Origin: Chromatiales bacterium
Lineage (GTDB): Bacteria; Pseudomonadota; Gammaproteobacteria; Steroidobacterales; GCA-2729495
Direction of reading: 5' to 3'
Assembly (NCBI GenBank): GCA_024234935.1
Contig: JACKNI010000002.1
Coordinates: 186,001-250,000, forward strand
Length of the DNA stretch: 64,000 nt
This document shows positions 16,438-27,254 of this stretch, piece by piece. Each line of letters opens with the position of its first letter. The first letter of the stretch is position 1. The notes beneath the pieces were generated by a model. It did no database searches. It was not told where the DNA came from and worked only from the letters and a program-made list of their open reading frames with translations. The translations under genes were made by a program, and so were the position numbers.

Positions 16438-17551
16438 GGCGATCCGTCGTCTGCTTTGCCGACTCCGCCGGGCTCGCTTCTTCTGCCGGCGGCGTCGCGA
16501 CATTCACCACCAGCCGCGCCTTGTTGGCCAGTGTCTGCGCATCGGCAGCCGGGTGCAGCAGCGGCACCGGGAAGCCGCGCGTCGCGCGCACCGTGTCAGC
16601 CAGCAGCACCGGATCGAGCTGTACCTGCTGCACACCGGTGCGCCGGGCTGCCTGTTTGAGTTCTTTGCTGATCCGGGCATCAAGTCGCCTGGCCAGATCA
16701 CGCCGGTCATCCTCCAGCGCCGAATGGACCTCGAGGTAGAGATTGCCATCACGCCAGCCCAGCAACTGCGGCTCGTTGATGATGCGCACCGGAGTGCCGA
16801 CTGCAACCTGCGCAAACAGCGTTTCAATGTCTTCGGGGAACAGCTGTACGCAGCCGTGACTGACGCGCATGCCGATCCCGGACGGCTTGTTGGTGCCATG
16901 AATCAGATAACCGGGGAAACCGAGACGCATGGCATAAGCCCCCAGCGGATTGTCCGGCCCGGGCCCGACTCTGGCCGGCAGCGGATTCCCCTCGGCGGCA
17001 TGCTCCCGGCGGATCGAAGCCGGCACCGTCCAGACCGGATCCTTCTTCTTGGCCACCACCCGGGTGGTGCCGATCGGCGTCTGCCAGCCTTCGCGGCCGA
17101 TGCCGACCGGATGAGTGATGACCACGCGCGGCTGGCCAGCTGCGGGTTTGGGAAAATAGAACAGCCGCTTGGCACCAACGTTCAGCACGATACCTTCGCG
17201 AGGCACATCCGGCAGCACAAATTCTGTCGGCAGCACGATGCGGGTACCGGCACCCGGCAGCCAGGCATCGACACCGGGGTTGGCATCCACGAGTTCATCA
17301 AAACCCAGGTCGTAGGCACGCGCGATATCCACGAAGGTGTCTTCGTGGCGCGCCACGATCACCTGCAGCTCGCCAACGACATCGCTGCCTTCACTCAGCG
17401 TGAAGCGGCTGCTGACAATCGGCGGTTGCTCGGCAGGCACCGCAACCGGCGGCGGTTTCTTCAAGGCCCACTCCGGCGTCTCGAACAACGCGCAGCCGCC
17501 GACAGCAAGCGCGAGACCGGACAGCAGCGCCCTGGAAAGAAACGCCCTCAT
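16421..17551 (-). CDS. L,D-transpeptidase (YkuD/ErfK family), lipoprotein
   Basis: A 376-residue periplasmic enzyme for peptidoglycan 3-3 cross-links or for attaching proteins to the wall. A lipobox (AVGGC) near residue 20 predicts lipid anchoring. A LysM-like wall-binding region covers about 62-109, then the YkuD domain with IHGTN and SHGCVQL, catalytic His232 and Cys234. Most relatives have SHGC followed by an Ile/Val-Arg; here Gln stands in the Arg place, which is unusual but seen as a single change. The ATG at 17551 overlaps the preceding stop (ATGA), which decides the start over a GTG at 17560. Confidence 0.88.
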   Translation of the reverse strand: MRAFLSRALLSGLALAVGGCALFETPEWALKKPPPVAVPAEQPPIVSSRFTLSEGSDVVGELQVIVARHEDTFVDIARAYDLGFDELVDANPGVDAWLPGAGTRIVLPTEFVLPDVPREGIVLNVGAKRLFYFPKPAAGQPRVVITHPVGIGREGWQTPIGTTRVVAKKKDPVWTVPASIRREHAAEGNPLPARVGPGPDNPLGAYAMRLGFPGYLIHGTNKPSGIGMRVSHGCVQLFPEDIETLFAQVAVGTPVRIINEPQLLGWRDGNLYLEVHSALEDDRRDLARRLDARISKELKQAARRTGVQQVQLDPVLLADTVRATRGFPVPLLHPAADAQTLANKARLVVNVATPPAEEASPAESAKQTTDRHAADQ

Positions 17552-18336
17552 GGCTGACACCCCGGTTTCTTCCCGGCTGCCTGCGCGTCGTTGTACAGCT
17601 TGAGGGCCGCGGGCAGCTGCCGGATGAGGTCCTGGATACGAGTATCACCGGAGGGATGCGTGGAAAGGAACGGCGCCGGACCGAGCTTTGACTTCTTTGC
17701 CATGTTCTTCCAGAGCTGGATGCTCTGTTGCGGATTGAAGCCGGCCGCTGCCATGTACTTCAGCCCGACCACGTCGGCCTCGCTTTCCTGTGCGCGACCG
17801 TAGGGCAAGCTCAGGCCGAGCTGTGCGCCCATGGACAGCAGCTGTCCGGTGGCCTGCCCGCCGCCCAGCACTGCCGAGCCCGCGATCACACCGGCTTGCG
17901 TGGTCATCTCCCGGTTTACACGACTCAGCGCATGCTGCTGCGTGACGTGCGCCACTTCATGGCCGATCACGGTCGCAAGCTGGTCCTTGTTCTCGGCCAC
18001 GTTCAGGATCCCGGTGTACACGCCGATATGTCCTCCCGGCATCGCAAAGGCGTTGATGTCTTCGGACTCGAAGACCTCAACATCCCAGTTCTTGTCTGAG
18101 TAGGGGTGCTCGAGTTCCCTGATGACCGCCGCAGAGACGCAGTTGATATACGCGCGGACCTGCGCATCGTTCGACACCATCAGCTCCGCGCGCATCTTTG
18201 CGAACTGCTTGCCGGACTCGGTTTCGAGTTCCGACTCGCTCGCCAGCGGTAGTGCGCAACCCGCCAGCAGCGCAGCCAGGACAGCGACAGCAACGAAAGA
18301 GCGGCTGCGCATCAGCATTCGGGACAGTGCCTGCAT
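17548..18336 (-). CDS. M48-family metalloprotease, lipoprotein
   Basis: A 262-residue zinc protease of the LoiP/YcaL kind, implicated in quality control of outer-membrane proteins in relatives. It has a lipobox (LLAGC, about residue 27), the zinc motif HEVAH at 126-130 and a downstream ESEAD glutamate as third ligand. I chose the ATG at 18336, which has GAGGTG seven bases upstream, instead of a TTG at 18351. It follows sohB with a short gap and overlaps the L,D-transpeptidase start, so three envelope enzymes are made together. Confidence 0.88.
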   Translation of the reverse strand: MQALSRMLMRSRSFVAVAVLAALLAGCALPLASESELETESGKQFAKMRAELMVSNDAQVRAYINCVSAAVIRELEHPYSDKNWDVEVFESEDINAFAMPGGHIGVYTGILNVAENKDQLATVIGHEVAHVTQQHALSRVNREMTTQAGVIAGSAVLGGGQATGQLLSMGAQLGLSLPYGRAQESEADVVGLKYMAAAGFNPQQSIQLWKNMAKKSKLGPAPFLSTHPSGDTRIQDLIRQLPAALKLYNDAQAAGKKPGCQP

Positions 18337-18351
18337 GCATTCACCTCGCAA

Positions 18352-19389
18352 TCAGTGAAACCGGCTTTCCTGGTTGCGCTGCGACAACCAGAGCGCAGCC
18401 TCATCGACGGTCACCCGCATGGCCGAAAGCACGCGCTGCTGGAGCGTGGGCTTGGCGTGGAAGCTGACATGATAAAGATCCGCCGATTCCATCGCGCGAA
18501 TCAGGTAGTCGTCGCTCGTCTCGAGCGCATCGACCAGACCGAGCTCCTTTGCCTGCGTCCCGTACCAGTGCTCGCCGGTAGCGACCGCCTCGATATCCAG
18601 GGCCGGGCGATGGCTGGCCACCATGTTCTTGAACAGGGCATGCACATCCTCCAGTTCCTCGCGCAGCTTGGCGCGATCCTCGTCGGTATTCCGGCCGAAC
18701 ATCGTGACCGTACGCTTGTAGCGCCCCGCCGTCACCTGTTCGAAGTCCACACCGCGCGCATCCAGCAGACGGTGAAAGTTGGGGATCTGTGCAATCACGC
18801 CGATGGAACCGATCACGGCGAAGGGCGCGGCGATGATCTTGTTGGCGATGCATGCCATCAGGTAACCGCCGCTGGCTGCGCCCTTGTCCACGATGACCGT
18901 CAAGGAGATTTCACGGTCGCGCAAACGCCTGAGCTGGGAGGCCGCGAGGCCATGTTCGTGCACCGCACCGCCAAAGTTCTCGACGCGCAGCACCACCTCG
19001 TCCTTGCTGCGCGCCACGGCGAGTACCGCGCTGATCTCTTCGCGCAGCGCCGTCACGCCAGTCGCGCGTATGTCACCCTTGAAGTCGAGCACGAACACGC
19101 GGCGGCGGGCTTCGGCCTCGTCAGCTTTCCCAGCGGCGGCAGCCGCTTCCTTGTCGTGCTGTTTTTCAAGCTTGAGCGCCTTGCGCAATGCGGCCTTGGG
19201 CAGCAGGGCGCTCTGCAGCTTCCGGGAACGCTGCCGATACTTGTCATTGAGTTTCTCGACTTCGAGACCCGAAGCCGCATGGCCGCGCCTGGACAGGCCG
19301 AAGACCAGCATCGCGACCGCGGCGATTGCCGCGACGATCGTGACGGCCTTGGCAAGAAACAAGCCGTAGTCGAGCAGAAAAGCACCCAT
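18352..19389 (-). CDS. sohB: SohB-type S49 peptidase
   Basis: A 345-residue membrane-bound serine protease of the SppA/SohB family. An N-terminal membrane helix (about 10-32) precedes a linker and a SohB-specific N-domain; the catalytic domain has the nucleophile Ser in DKGAASGGYLMA and the general-base Lys in TAGRYKRTVT. Family members digest signal peptides or misfolded membrane proteins. It lies 15 bases after lipA and 15 bases before the M48 gene start, consistent with one operon. Confidence 0.9.
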   Translation of the reverse strand: MGAFLLDYGLFLAKAVTIVAAIAAVAMLVFGLSRRGHAASGLEVEKLNDKYRQRSRKLQSALLPKAALRKALKLEKQHDKEAAAAAGKADEAEARRRVFVLDFKGDIRATGVTALREEISAVLAVARSKDEVVLRVENFGGAVHEHGLAASQLRRLRDREISLTVIVDKGAASGGYLMACIANKIIAAPFAVIGSIGVIAQIPNFHRLLDARGVDFEQVTAGRYKRTVTMFGRNTDEDRAKLREELEDVHALFKNMVASHRPALDIEAVATGEHWYGTQAKELGLVDALETSDDYLIRAMESADLYHVSFHAKPTLQQRVLSAMRVTVDEAALWLSQRNQESRFH

Positions 19390-19404
19390 CGTCCGCTACC
19401 TTCT

Positions 19405-20409
19405 TCAGCCCGCCGGCAAGCCGACGTTGTTGCCCTCAAGCGCACGCTCGGCCCGGTAGCTCGAACGCACCAGCGGCCCGGATACGACTTCCATGAAACC
19501 CTTCTCCAGCCCCAGCCGCCGGTAAGCGGAGAATTCGTCCGGATGCACGAAGCGGATCACCGGCAGGTGATTGACCGTGGGGCGCAGATACTGGCCAAGC
19601 GTCAGCAGGCTGACACCGCTGGCGCGCAGATCATCCATGGCCTGCGCCACCTCCTCCTCCGTCTCGCCCAGACCCAGCATCAGGCTGCTCTTGGTGAGAA
19701 TCCGGCCGGGCAAGGTCGCGCTGACATCGCGGGCATGGGCAAGCACCGCCAGCGACTGATCGTAGCCGGCGCGTGCATCGCGCACGGCTGGCGTCAGCCG
19801 CCGCACCGTTTCCAGATTGTGTGCGAAAACCTCCAGGCCGGCGCTGACTACTGTGGCAACAGCCGCCTTCTGACCGGAGAAATCGGGCGTCAGCGCCTCC
19901 ACCGCGGTGGCCGGATTCCGTGCCTTGATGGCCCGGATACAGTCGGCATAGTGAGCGGCACCTCCATCGGGCAGATCGTCGCGGTCTACCGAGGTGAGAA
20001 CCACATACCTGAGTCCCATGAGCGCTACCGAGCGCGCCGCATTGGCGGGTTCCTCCGCGTCGAGCCGGCCATGTGGATTGCCGGTGTCCACGGCGCAGAA
20101 GCGACAGGCCCGCGTGCAGATGCCGCCCATCAGCATGATGGTGGCTGTGCCATTGCCCCAGCACTCACCGATATTGGGACACATCGATTCTTCACAGACC
20201 GTGGCCAGACGATGCTCGCGCACGGTGCGCTGGACTTCCGTATGGCGGCCGCCGGCTGCAAGCCGCACCCGCAGCCAGTCGGGTTTCCTCGGCTGCGCGG
20301 TCTCGACTGCCGCCTTGCTGCGCTTGATGCCGTTCCGGACGGCGACCACGCCCTCGGGAGTCCGGTACTTGGTACCGGTTTCGATGGGGATGCCCTTGAA
20401 GCTGCTCAT
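19405..20409 (-). CDS. lipA: Lipoyl synthase
   Basis: A 334-residue radical-SAM enzyme that inserts two sulfurs into protein-bound octanoyl groups to make lipoyl cofactor. Both iron-sulfur motifs are present: CEESMCPNIGEC for the auxiliary cluster and CTRACRFC for the SAM cluster, and the C-terminal Arg-Ser-Ser-Tyr (VRSSYRAE) is conserved. I chose the ATG at 20409 (MSSFKGIP) because the longer frame runs into a terminator. lipB is not in view; lipA leads the sohB-M48-LDT-rhomboid-sheath series. Confidence 0.95.
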   Translation of the reverse strand: MSSFKGIPIETGTKYRTPEGVVAVRNGIKRSKAAVETAQPRKPDWLRVRLAAGGRHTEVQRTVREHRLATVCEESMCPNIGECWGNGTATIMLMGGICTRACRFCAVDTGNPHGRLDAEEPANAARSVALMGLRYVVLTSVDRDDLPDGGAAHYADCIRAIKARNPATAVEALTPDFSGQKAAVATVVSAGLEVFAHNLETVRRLTPAVRDARAGYDQSLAVLAHARDVSATLPGRILTKSSLMLGLGETEEEVAQAMDDLRASGVSLLTLGQYLRPTVNHLPVIRFVHPDEFSAYRRLGLEKGFMEVVSGPLVRSSYRAERALEGNNVGLPAG

Positions 20410-20434
20410 GCCGGGCATTGTAGCCGGGACAGCC

Positions 20435-20463
20435 AAAAAAAAAGCCCGGCACAAGGCCGGGCG
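20435..20463 (-). terminator. Rho-independent terminator, minus strand
   Basis: On the minus strand the stem GCCCGGC-CTTGT-GCCGGGC is followed directly by nine T (the A-run at 20435-20443 on the plus strand). It terminates transcripts of the small gene ending at 20513 and separates that unit from lipA. Confidence 0.85.
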
Positions 20464-20512
20464 AATATAGGGGGAAGGGTAAAGTCAATCCATCAAGTTG
20501 CGTCAGGACTGC

Positions 20513-20710
20513 CTAGTGAATTCTTGACCAGTTCAGAAGCTCGACCTCTTGCTGGTCACGGTGGAAATTCTCGGCAAGCACTGCCTCGATCTCGTGAGGC
20601 TCCAGCACCTGGTTCACGGCATGGCTCAGCTCGACAACACCACTGTATTCGTCGGCGAACCCCGGCTCGGCGGAGCGCAGCAGGAAGCGTGTGTAGTACT
20701 TCGCGCGCAT
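20513..20710 (-). CDS. Small conserved-looking hypothetical protein
   Basis: A 65-residue acidic protein starting MRAKYYTRFLLRSAEPGF and ending NWSRIH. I do not recognise it. The ATG at 20710 gives a compact soluble protein; an upstream extension to 20791 crosses a run of nine C on this strand and looks non-coding. It follows the ABC-F gene and is ended by a clear terminator, so it is probably expressed. Confidence 0.5.
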   Translation of the reverse strand: MRAKYYTRFLLRSAEPGFADEYSGVVELSHAVNQVLEPHEIEAVLAENFHRDQQEVELLNWSRIH

Positions 20711-20847
20711 GGCCTGAACATTAGGCAAAGGCGCGCCGGCATTCCGTGAACGGCGCCACAGAATCGGAACGAGGGGGGGGGTGGCCGGCAAGGCCGGCAG
20801 AAGCAGGACTTCTTGTGGACAGGATCGGAGCGACTGTCAGTTGCTGA

Positions 20848-22779
<1,932 letters not shown>

Positions 22780-22852
22780 GAGGGCGCGGATTATAGCCGC
22801 GAGGTTGCCGGTTTTCTTGCAGAATATCCCGGTCTTTCCGAGGGCTCATGTG

Positions 22853-24313
22853 ATGCGGATGGTGTTCAGCCTTGGCGTCCTGCTGGTGGCCGGCATTTTG
22901 TTGCCGGAGATGGCAACTGCCGTTACCGCGGACGACCCCTTCAGGGGCGTAATGGCGAGCCGCGCGCAGGCCGAAGCCGCCGATGCTGCAATGCTGTCGC
23001 CCGACAACTATGCGGCAGCAGTCAAGACCCTGGAGCGCGCCCGCCGGCAGGCAGAATCCGGCCGGGCCACGGCGACGCTGAACGAAGACATCAACGAGGC
23101 TGATAACCGGTTTCGCGCAGCGATCGCGGCGGCACAGCTGGCGCAAAAGACCTTCGCCGACGTCATCCGTGAACGCGAAGCAGCGCGCAGCGCGGATGCG
23201 TGGCGACTGGTTCCCGAGCGCTGGCTGAAGGCCGAGCAGGACTTCAAGGCGGCAACGAAGCGCCTGGAAGATGGCGGCCTGAAAAGCGCGGATGAACTCG
23301 GCGTCGTCGCCGCCAACGGCTACCGCGAAGCACAGCTGCAGGCGCTGCGCAGCCGTTACCTGTCTCCCGTACGCGCCCTGCTCGTTGAAGCCGGGCGGAT
23401 GAAAGCGGCCCGGTACGCCCCGCAGACGCTGGCCGAGGCCAACGCCAGGCTCGCGGAGGCGGAGTCTGCACTCGCCGCAAACCGCTCGCAGCCCGAACTG
23501 GCGGCACCTGAAATCGAAGCGGCCCGGCTGGCAGCCGCGCATACGCTGCATCTCGCTACGGCCATACGTCAGGTCGATACGGACGAACAGACCATCGAAG
23601 ATCTGGTCCTGTCACTTGAGCAGAGTGTGCGGCGCATGGCCGATGCAGCGGGACTGCCCGCGGTCAGCATTGCCGGCGATGCAATGGCAACCGAATCACT
23701 TGTGACGGGTATGAGGACTCTGCGCGCACGGGCCGAAAGCGCCGAGAACGAACTCGGCGAACGCGACCGGCGGCTCAAGGGGATGGAAGAAGAACTCCGT
23801 GAAATGGATGCGCGTCTCGGCGGAGCAACCACGGAACGTGACCGCCTGCTGATGAAGCAGGCGGCAGAACAGCGCCTGCGCGAACAGGTCAGCGCGCTGG
23901 AGCAGCAGTTTCGGCCCGACGAAGCCCGGATCATCCAGACGCCTGGCAAGCTGACTTTGCGACTCATCGGTCTGTCTTTCCCGCCTGGCTCTGGGCAACT
24001 CGAACGCAGCGCCGGACCGCTGCTGCAGAAAGTCGGACAGGCGATCGCGCTCTTCCCGCGTGCGGGGATCGTAATCGAGGGACATACGGACTCGGCGGGC
24101 GATGCCGAATCGAATCAGCGTCTTTCCGAAGCGCGTGCACAGACCGTACAAAGCCGGCTGATGTCCGAACTGGCATTGCCCGCGGGGCGCCTGCATGCGC
24201 TCGGCTACGGGGAAGACCGTCCGATTGCCAGCAACGACACCAGCGCTGGCCGCAAACAGAACCGCCGCATAGATATCGTTATTCAGACGGCCAATGAGGA
24301 CGCATCACTCTAG
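22853..24313 (+). CDS. OmpA-domain protein with long coiled coil
   Basis: A 486-residue exported protein: signal peptide (about 1-22), a long Ala/Glu/Arg-rich helical region with coiled-coil character (about 30-350), and a C-terminal OmpA/MotB peptidoglycan-binding domain (about 365-480) with EGHTDSAGDAESNQRLSEAR and GYGEDRPIASN. It probably anchors or spaces the outer membrane on the cell wall. The ATG at 22853 has GAGGG ten bases upstream. It diverges from the ABC-F gene. Its TAG stop and the TAG of the facing gene share the palindrome CTAG. Confidence 0.85.
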   Translation: MRMVFSLGVLLVAGILLPEMATAVTADDPFRGVMASRAQAEAADAAMLSPDNYAAAVKTLERARRQAESGRATATLNEDINEADNRFRAAIAAAQLAQKTFADVIREREAARSADAWRLVPERWLKAEQDFKAATKRLEDGGLKSADELGVVAANGYREAQLQALRSRYLSPVRALLVEAGRMKAARYAPQTLAEANARLAEAESALAANRSQPELAAPEIEAARLAAAHTLHLATAIRQVDTDEQTIEDLVLSLEQSVRRMADAAGLPAVSIAGDAMATESLVTGMRTLRARAESAENELGERDRRLKGMEEELREMDARLGGATTERDRLLMKQAAEQRLREQVSALEQQFRPDEARIIQTPGKLTLRLIGLSFPPGSGQLERSAGPLLQKVGQAIALFPRAGIVIEGHTDSAGDAESNQRLSEARAQTVQSRLMSELALPAGRLHALGYGEDRPIASNDTSAGRKQNRRIDIVIQTANEDASL

Positions 24314-25233
24314 ACCCGAGAGCCTTCACGCCACCATTCGGCTATCGCTGCACCGCTGACGGCATTCACGAAGTAGCCATAGCACTTGTGTACGTTGAGC
24401 CCCTCCTGGCCCCGGAACGGATTGACCAGATTGATCTGGTCCGTGATTTCCGCGACGAGACCAAGCCGGAGCATCTCCGCATAGTCGTCGGCGAAACGAT
24501 GGCCGAGCGCCGTCAGGTCACCAAGAGCAGCCAGATTCCGCCAGCGGTGAATGCCTTGCGGATAGCGCTTCGCACCATGGGCCTGTGCACCGAGAAGCCG
24601 GCGGCGTATGAAACGCGTGCCGAGCGGGCTGCCGAGCGTCAGGAAAAGATCTACGCTGGCTCCTGAATGTCCGGGCTGTGTGGACTGACCCAGCTTCCAG
24701 AGTGTGTCCCAGGCGATCACCGAACCCAGACTGTGGGCCATGAGCAGCACCCGGTCACCGGCAGCCCAGGCACTTTGCAGTTCGGCGCCCAGCAAGGCGC
24801 GGATCCGGTCCGCAACGCCATCGCGATTTTCGAAGTAGCGCAGCGAGTCATCGATGTTGATACGCGTATCGGCATCGGCCAGCCAGTCGATGAGCAGCGG
24901 AATACGGTCGCCCAGGCGATGCAGCAGATACGCGAGACGCCGCTTCGGCGCGAAAATCCCGCTGACCGTCTCACGCGTCGGTGAGGGATCAGCCAGCAAA
25001 CCGTCGATGCCCGCTGCATCGAGACCCAGGTCGCGGTATTCGGGATAGAAAAGGTGCCCCCAGGGAACGAGACGCAGGCAATCCGGCGTTGCAGACAAGG
25101 CCTCGGCCGTCCCCGGATCGGCTCGCCGCACCCCCTCGAACACACACTTGCGGAGCACCGCACGGTGCAGATCCGGCGACGGTTTGGCGCGGATACCCGG
25201 AACGTAAAGGATGCGCCGGCCCGGATCACTCAT
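24310..25233 (-). CDS. Alpha/beta-hydrolase-like protein
   Basis: A 307-residue cytoplasmic protein with the nucleophile elbow AHSLGS (first Gly replaced by Ala) preceded by a hydrophobic strand VLLMAHSLG, and a first strand RRILYVPGIR that may form the oxyanion hole. The family is not otherwise recognised; lipase, esterase or inactive hydrolase are all open. It converges on the OmpA-domain gene with a four-base overlap of stops. No signal peptide is visible. Confidence 0.65.
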   Translation of the reverse strand: MSDPGRRILYVPGIRAKPSPDLHRAVLRKCVFEGVRRADPGTAEALSATPDCLRLVPWGHLFYPEYRDLGLDAAGIDGLLADPSPTRETVSGIFAPKRRLAYLLHRLGDRIPLLIDWLADADTRINIDDSLRYFENRDGVADRIRALLGAELQSAWAAGDRVLLMAHSLGSVIAWDTLWKLGQSTQPGHSGASVDLFLTLGSPLGTRFIRRRLLGAQAHGAKRYPQGIHRWRNLAALGDLTALGHRFADDYAEMLRLGLVAEITDQINLVNPFRGQEGLNVHKCYGYFVNAVSGAAIAEWWREGSRV

Positions 25234-25290
25234 CGTCCGGCCTGCAGCCGATGACGGCGTCGGGCCGTGCCCGGGGCAGCCGCAACCGCC

Positions 25291-26502
25291 TCAGGCGCGA
25301 GCCCGGGATTGCGAAGCGCGGAAGCGCCCCGTCTGTATGTGAGCTGAGCTGGCATCGCGCACGACAACCCGGTTACGCCCCTCTTCCTTGGCCTGATACA
25401 GCGCTTCATCAGCAAGCTGTATGGCCCCGGCAAGACTGCGCGCCGTGCCCGGGTTGACGACTGCAACACCGATGCTGACGGTGAGCCACGAGCTGGTCGG
25501 TGATTCTGCATGCGGGATCTTGAGCTCTTCTACTGTGTGGCGCAGATGTTCGGACAACTCGCGCCCATGATCACGCACCGGGCCATAGAGCACGACCGCA
25601 AATTCCTCGCCGCCGTAACGGGCCGCAAAGTCCAGTGGGCGTTGTGCGCAGCTTGAGATCACTTCAGCCACACGCACCAGCGCATCGTCGCCGGCCTGGT
25701 GACCGTAGCAGTCGTTGTAAGCCTTGAAATGATCGATATCAACCATCATCAGCGTCAACTGACTCTGGTCGCGTCGCGACTGCCGCCACAGCCTCTCGAT
25801 ATTGTGATCAAAGCGCCGCCTGTTGTAGAGGCGGGTGAGGCCGTCGCGTTCTGCCAGCTCGTTCAGCAGCCGCGATTCATGAAAAGCCTGGCGCACCGCC
25901 GATTCAAGCTGGTAGCAGCAGTAACCGCCGATGATGTTGACTGTCAGCAATCCGACAGCCGAAAAGTACAGCTCGCTGCGCGGGAAGTCCCAGGTCAGCT
26001 GTCCCCACATATAACTGCAGGACAAGGCTACCGCCGTGGCCGCTGCGTACCTGAACTGCAGACCCAGCGCGACCCAGACCATGAAGACCCAGGCGACCGT
26101 GGCTGCAAAGTGGTATGCCGCGCCGCTCAGGCTGCCGCGCAGGGACAATGAAACGCAAATCAGCCCGAGCAGGAACATCGTCAGCGCAAGCAAGGTCTGC
26201 GAGCGACGATAGGAGGCTTCCTTGTAAGTCTGCAGCAGGGTCGCCGTCAGTACCGGCAGCGTAATGCCGAGCATGTACACCGCTGTAGGCCAGGACAGCG
26301 TGGCCCACACGACACCGACGATCAGGGAAACCAGGATCAGGGCCGCTGAGGCGATCAGGATCTGGCGAACCTTCGGATAATTGCGCTCCGCGTAGACCTG
26401 CCGGAACTCACGCTCCAGGAGATCGCTGAAACGCAGGCGCGCGCCATCCTGCTGCCGCTCGGTCACCATCGAACTGAGGTGGTGATGTAGATCTGGACTC
26501 AC
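25291..26502 (-). CDS. Membrane-bound diguanylate cyclase
   Basis: A 403-residue protein that should make cyclic di-GMP from GTP. About six membrane helices (roughly 45-200) form an N-terminal sensor without recognisable ligand domain; a GGDEF domain follows, opening with DGLTRLYNRRRFD and carrying the active-site GGEEF. The product-inhibition site RxxD is present as RPLD five residues before the GGEEF, so the enzyme is likely active and feedback-controlled. It stands alone, 57 bases from the hydrolase gene. Confidence 0.92.
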   Translation of the reverse strand: MSPDLHHHLSSMVTERQQDGARLRFSDLLEREFRQVYAERNYPKVRQILIASAALILVSLIVGVVWATLSWPTAVYMLGITLPVLTATLLQTYKEASYRRSQTLLALTMFLLGLICVSLSLRGSLSGAAYHFAATVAWVFMVWVALGLQFRYAAATAVALSCSYMWGQLTWDFPRSELYFSAVGLLTVNIIGGYCCYQLESAVRQAFHESRLLNELAERDGLTRLYNRRRFDHNIERLWRQSRRDQSQLTLMMVDIDHFKAYNDCYGHQAGDDALVRVAEVISSCAQRPLDFAARYGGEEFAVVLYGPVRDHGRELSEHLRHTVEELKIPHAESPTSSWLTVSIGVAVVNPGTARSLAGAIQLADEALYQAKEEGRNRVVVRDASSAHIQTGRFRASQSRARA

Positions 26503-26544
26503 GCGCGGAAGTACCCGAATTTAATCCGTTTGACCGGTACGACC

Positions 26545-27243
26545 TTACTCGCCGGGCGCCTGGTTCACTGCGTTATGGTTCACAGTTGGCTGCAGGGCGG
26601 CCTGTTCAGCCGCCAGCAGCGCCAGTTTCAGCGGCTGCCCCCAGCGGTAACCGCCGGGCTCGCCATCTGCGCGCACGACACGATGGCAGGGCACCAGTAC
26701 TGCAACGTGATTTGCAGCAACCGCTCCTGCCACGGCCCGCACGGAACGAGGCGCACCGATCCGTGCAGCGAGCTCGCGATAGGCAATACGGGTACCGGCA
26801 GGAATACCGAGAAGTGCGTCCCATACCCGCAACTGGAAGGGCGTACCGCGCAGATGCAGTCGGCTCGTACCCGGGTTCGTGCCCCTGCCGGCCAGCAGGG
26901 GTCCGAGCTGGAGATCCGGCTCTGGCACGCGCCGCAGGGGAACCCCGGGCCAGATGGATTGGAGGCGTTGCATGGCCTGCCGATCGTCGTCCGCGACAAA
27001 TTCCAGAAAACAGATGGCGCCAGCAGTGCTGGCCACCACACAGCCGCCGAATGGTGTCTCGACCCGCGCCGCGACAATGCGGGTTGCCGACGGCGCGATT
27101 GCGGCAGCCACCGGCTCGAGAGTGACCCCCGGATTTCGGGCCCGCGGGCGGGATTCCGAAGCAGGCTTTGTCTCGTGGGGAATACTCACAGTGATTCTCC
27201 GACCTGGCTTAGCATAGGCGCTACGCATCGATTCATCCGGCAT
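26545..27243 (-). CDS. Methylated-DNA--protein-cysteine methyltransferase
   Basis: A 232-residue suicide DNA-repair protein that takes the alkyl group from O6-alkylguanine onto its own cysteine. The active site is PCHRVV, preceded by the helix-turn-helix region RIAYRELAARIGAPRSVRAV. Residues about 60-115 are the N-terminal ribonuclease-like domain. The start at 27243 has GGAGAG a few bases upstream; it leaves about 45 residues of Pro/Arg-rich extension compared with Ogt, so a later start is possible. Its ATG is only 12 bases from the divergent ATG at 27255. Confidence 0.88.
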   Translation of the reverse strand: MPDESMRSAYAKPGRRITVSIPHETKPASESRPRARNPGVTLEPVAAAIAPSATRIVAARVETPFGGCVVASTAGAICFLEFVADDDRQAMQRLQSIWPGVPLRRVPEPDLQLGPLLAGRGTNPGTSRLHLRGTPFQLRVWDALLGIPAGTRIAYRELAARIGAPRSVRAVAGAVAANHVAVLVPCHRVVRADGEPGGYRWGQPLKLALLAAEQAALQPTVNHNAVNQAPGE

Positions 27244-27254
27244 GACACTCTCCG

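Noticed and set aside
18355..20724. A 789-codon open frame on the plus strand across sohB, lipA and the small gene
   Set aside because: It runs antisense to three genes with secure motifs, including both Fe-S motifs of lipA, and crosses a terminator.
20773..20781. Run of nine G as a phase-variation switch
   Set aside because: It lies in the gap between the ABC-F gene and the small gene, outside the coding start I accept; no evidence of on/off control.
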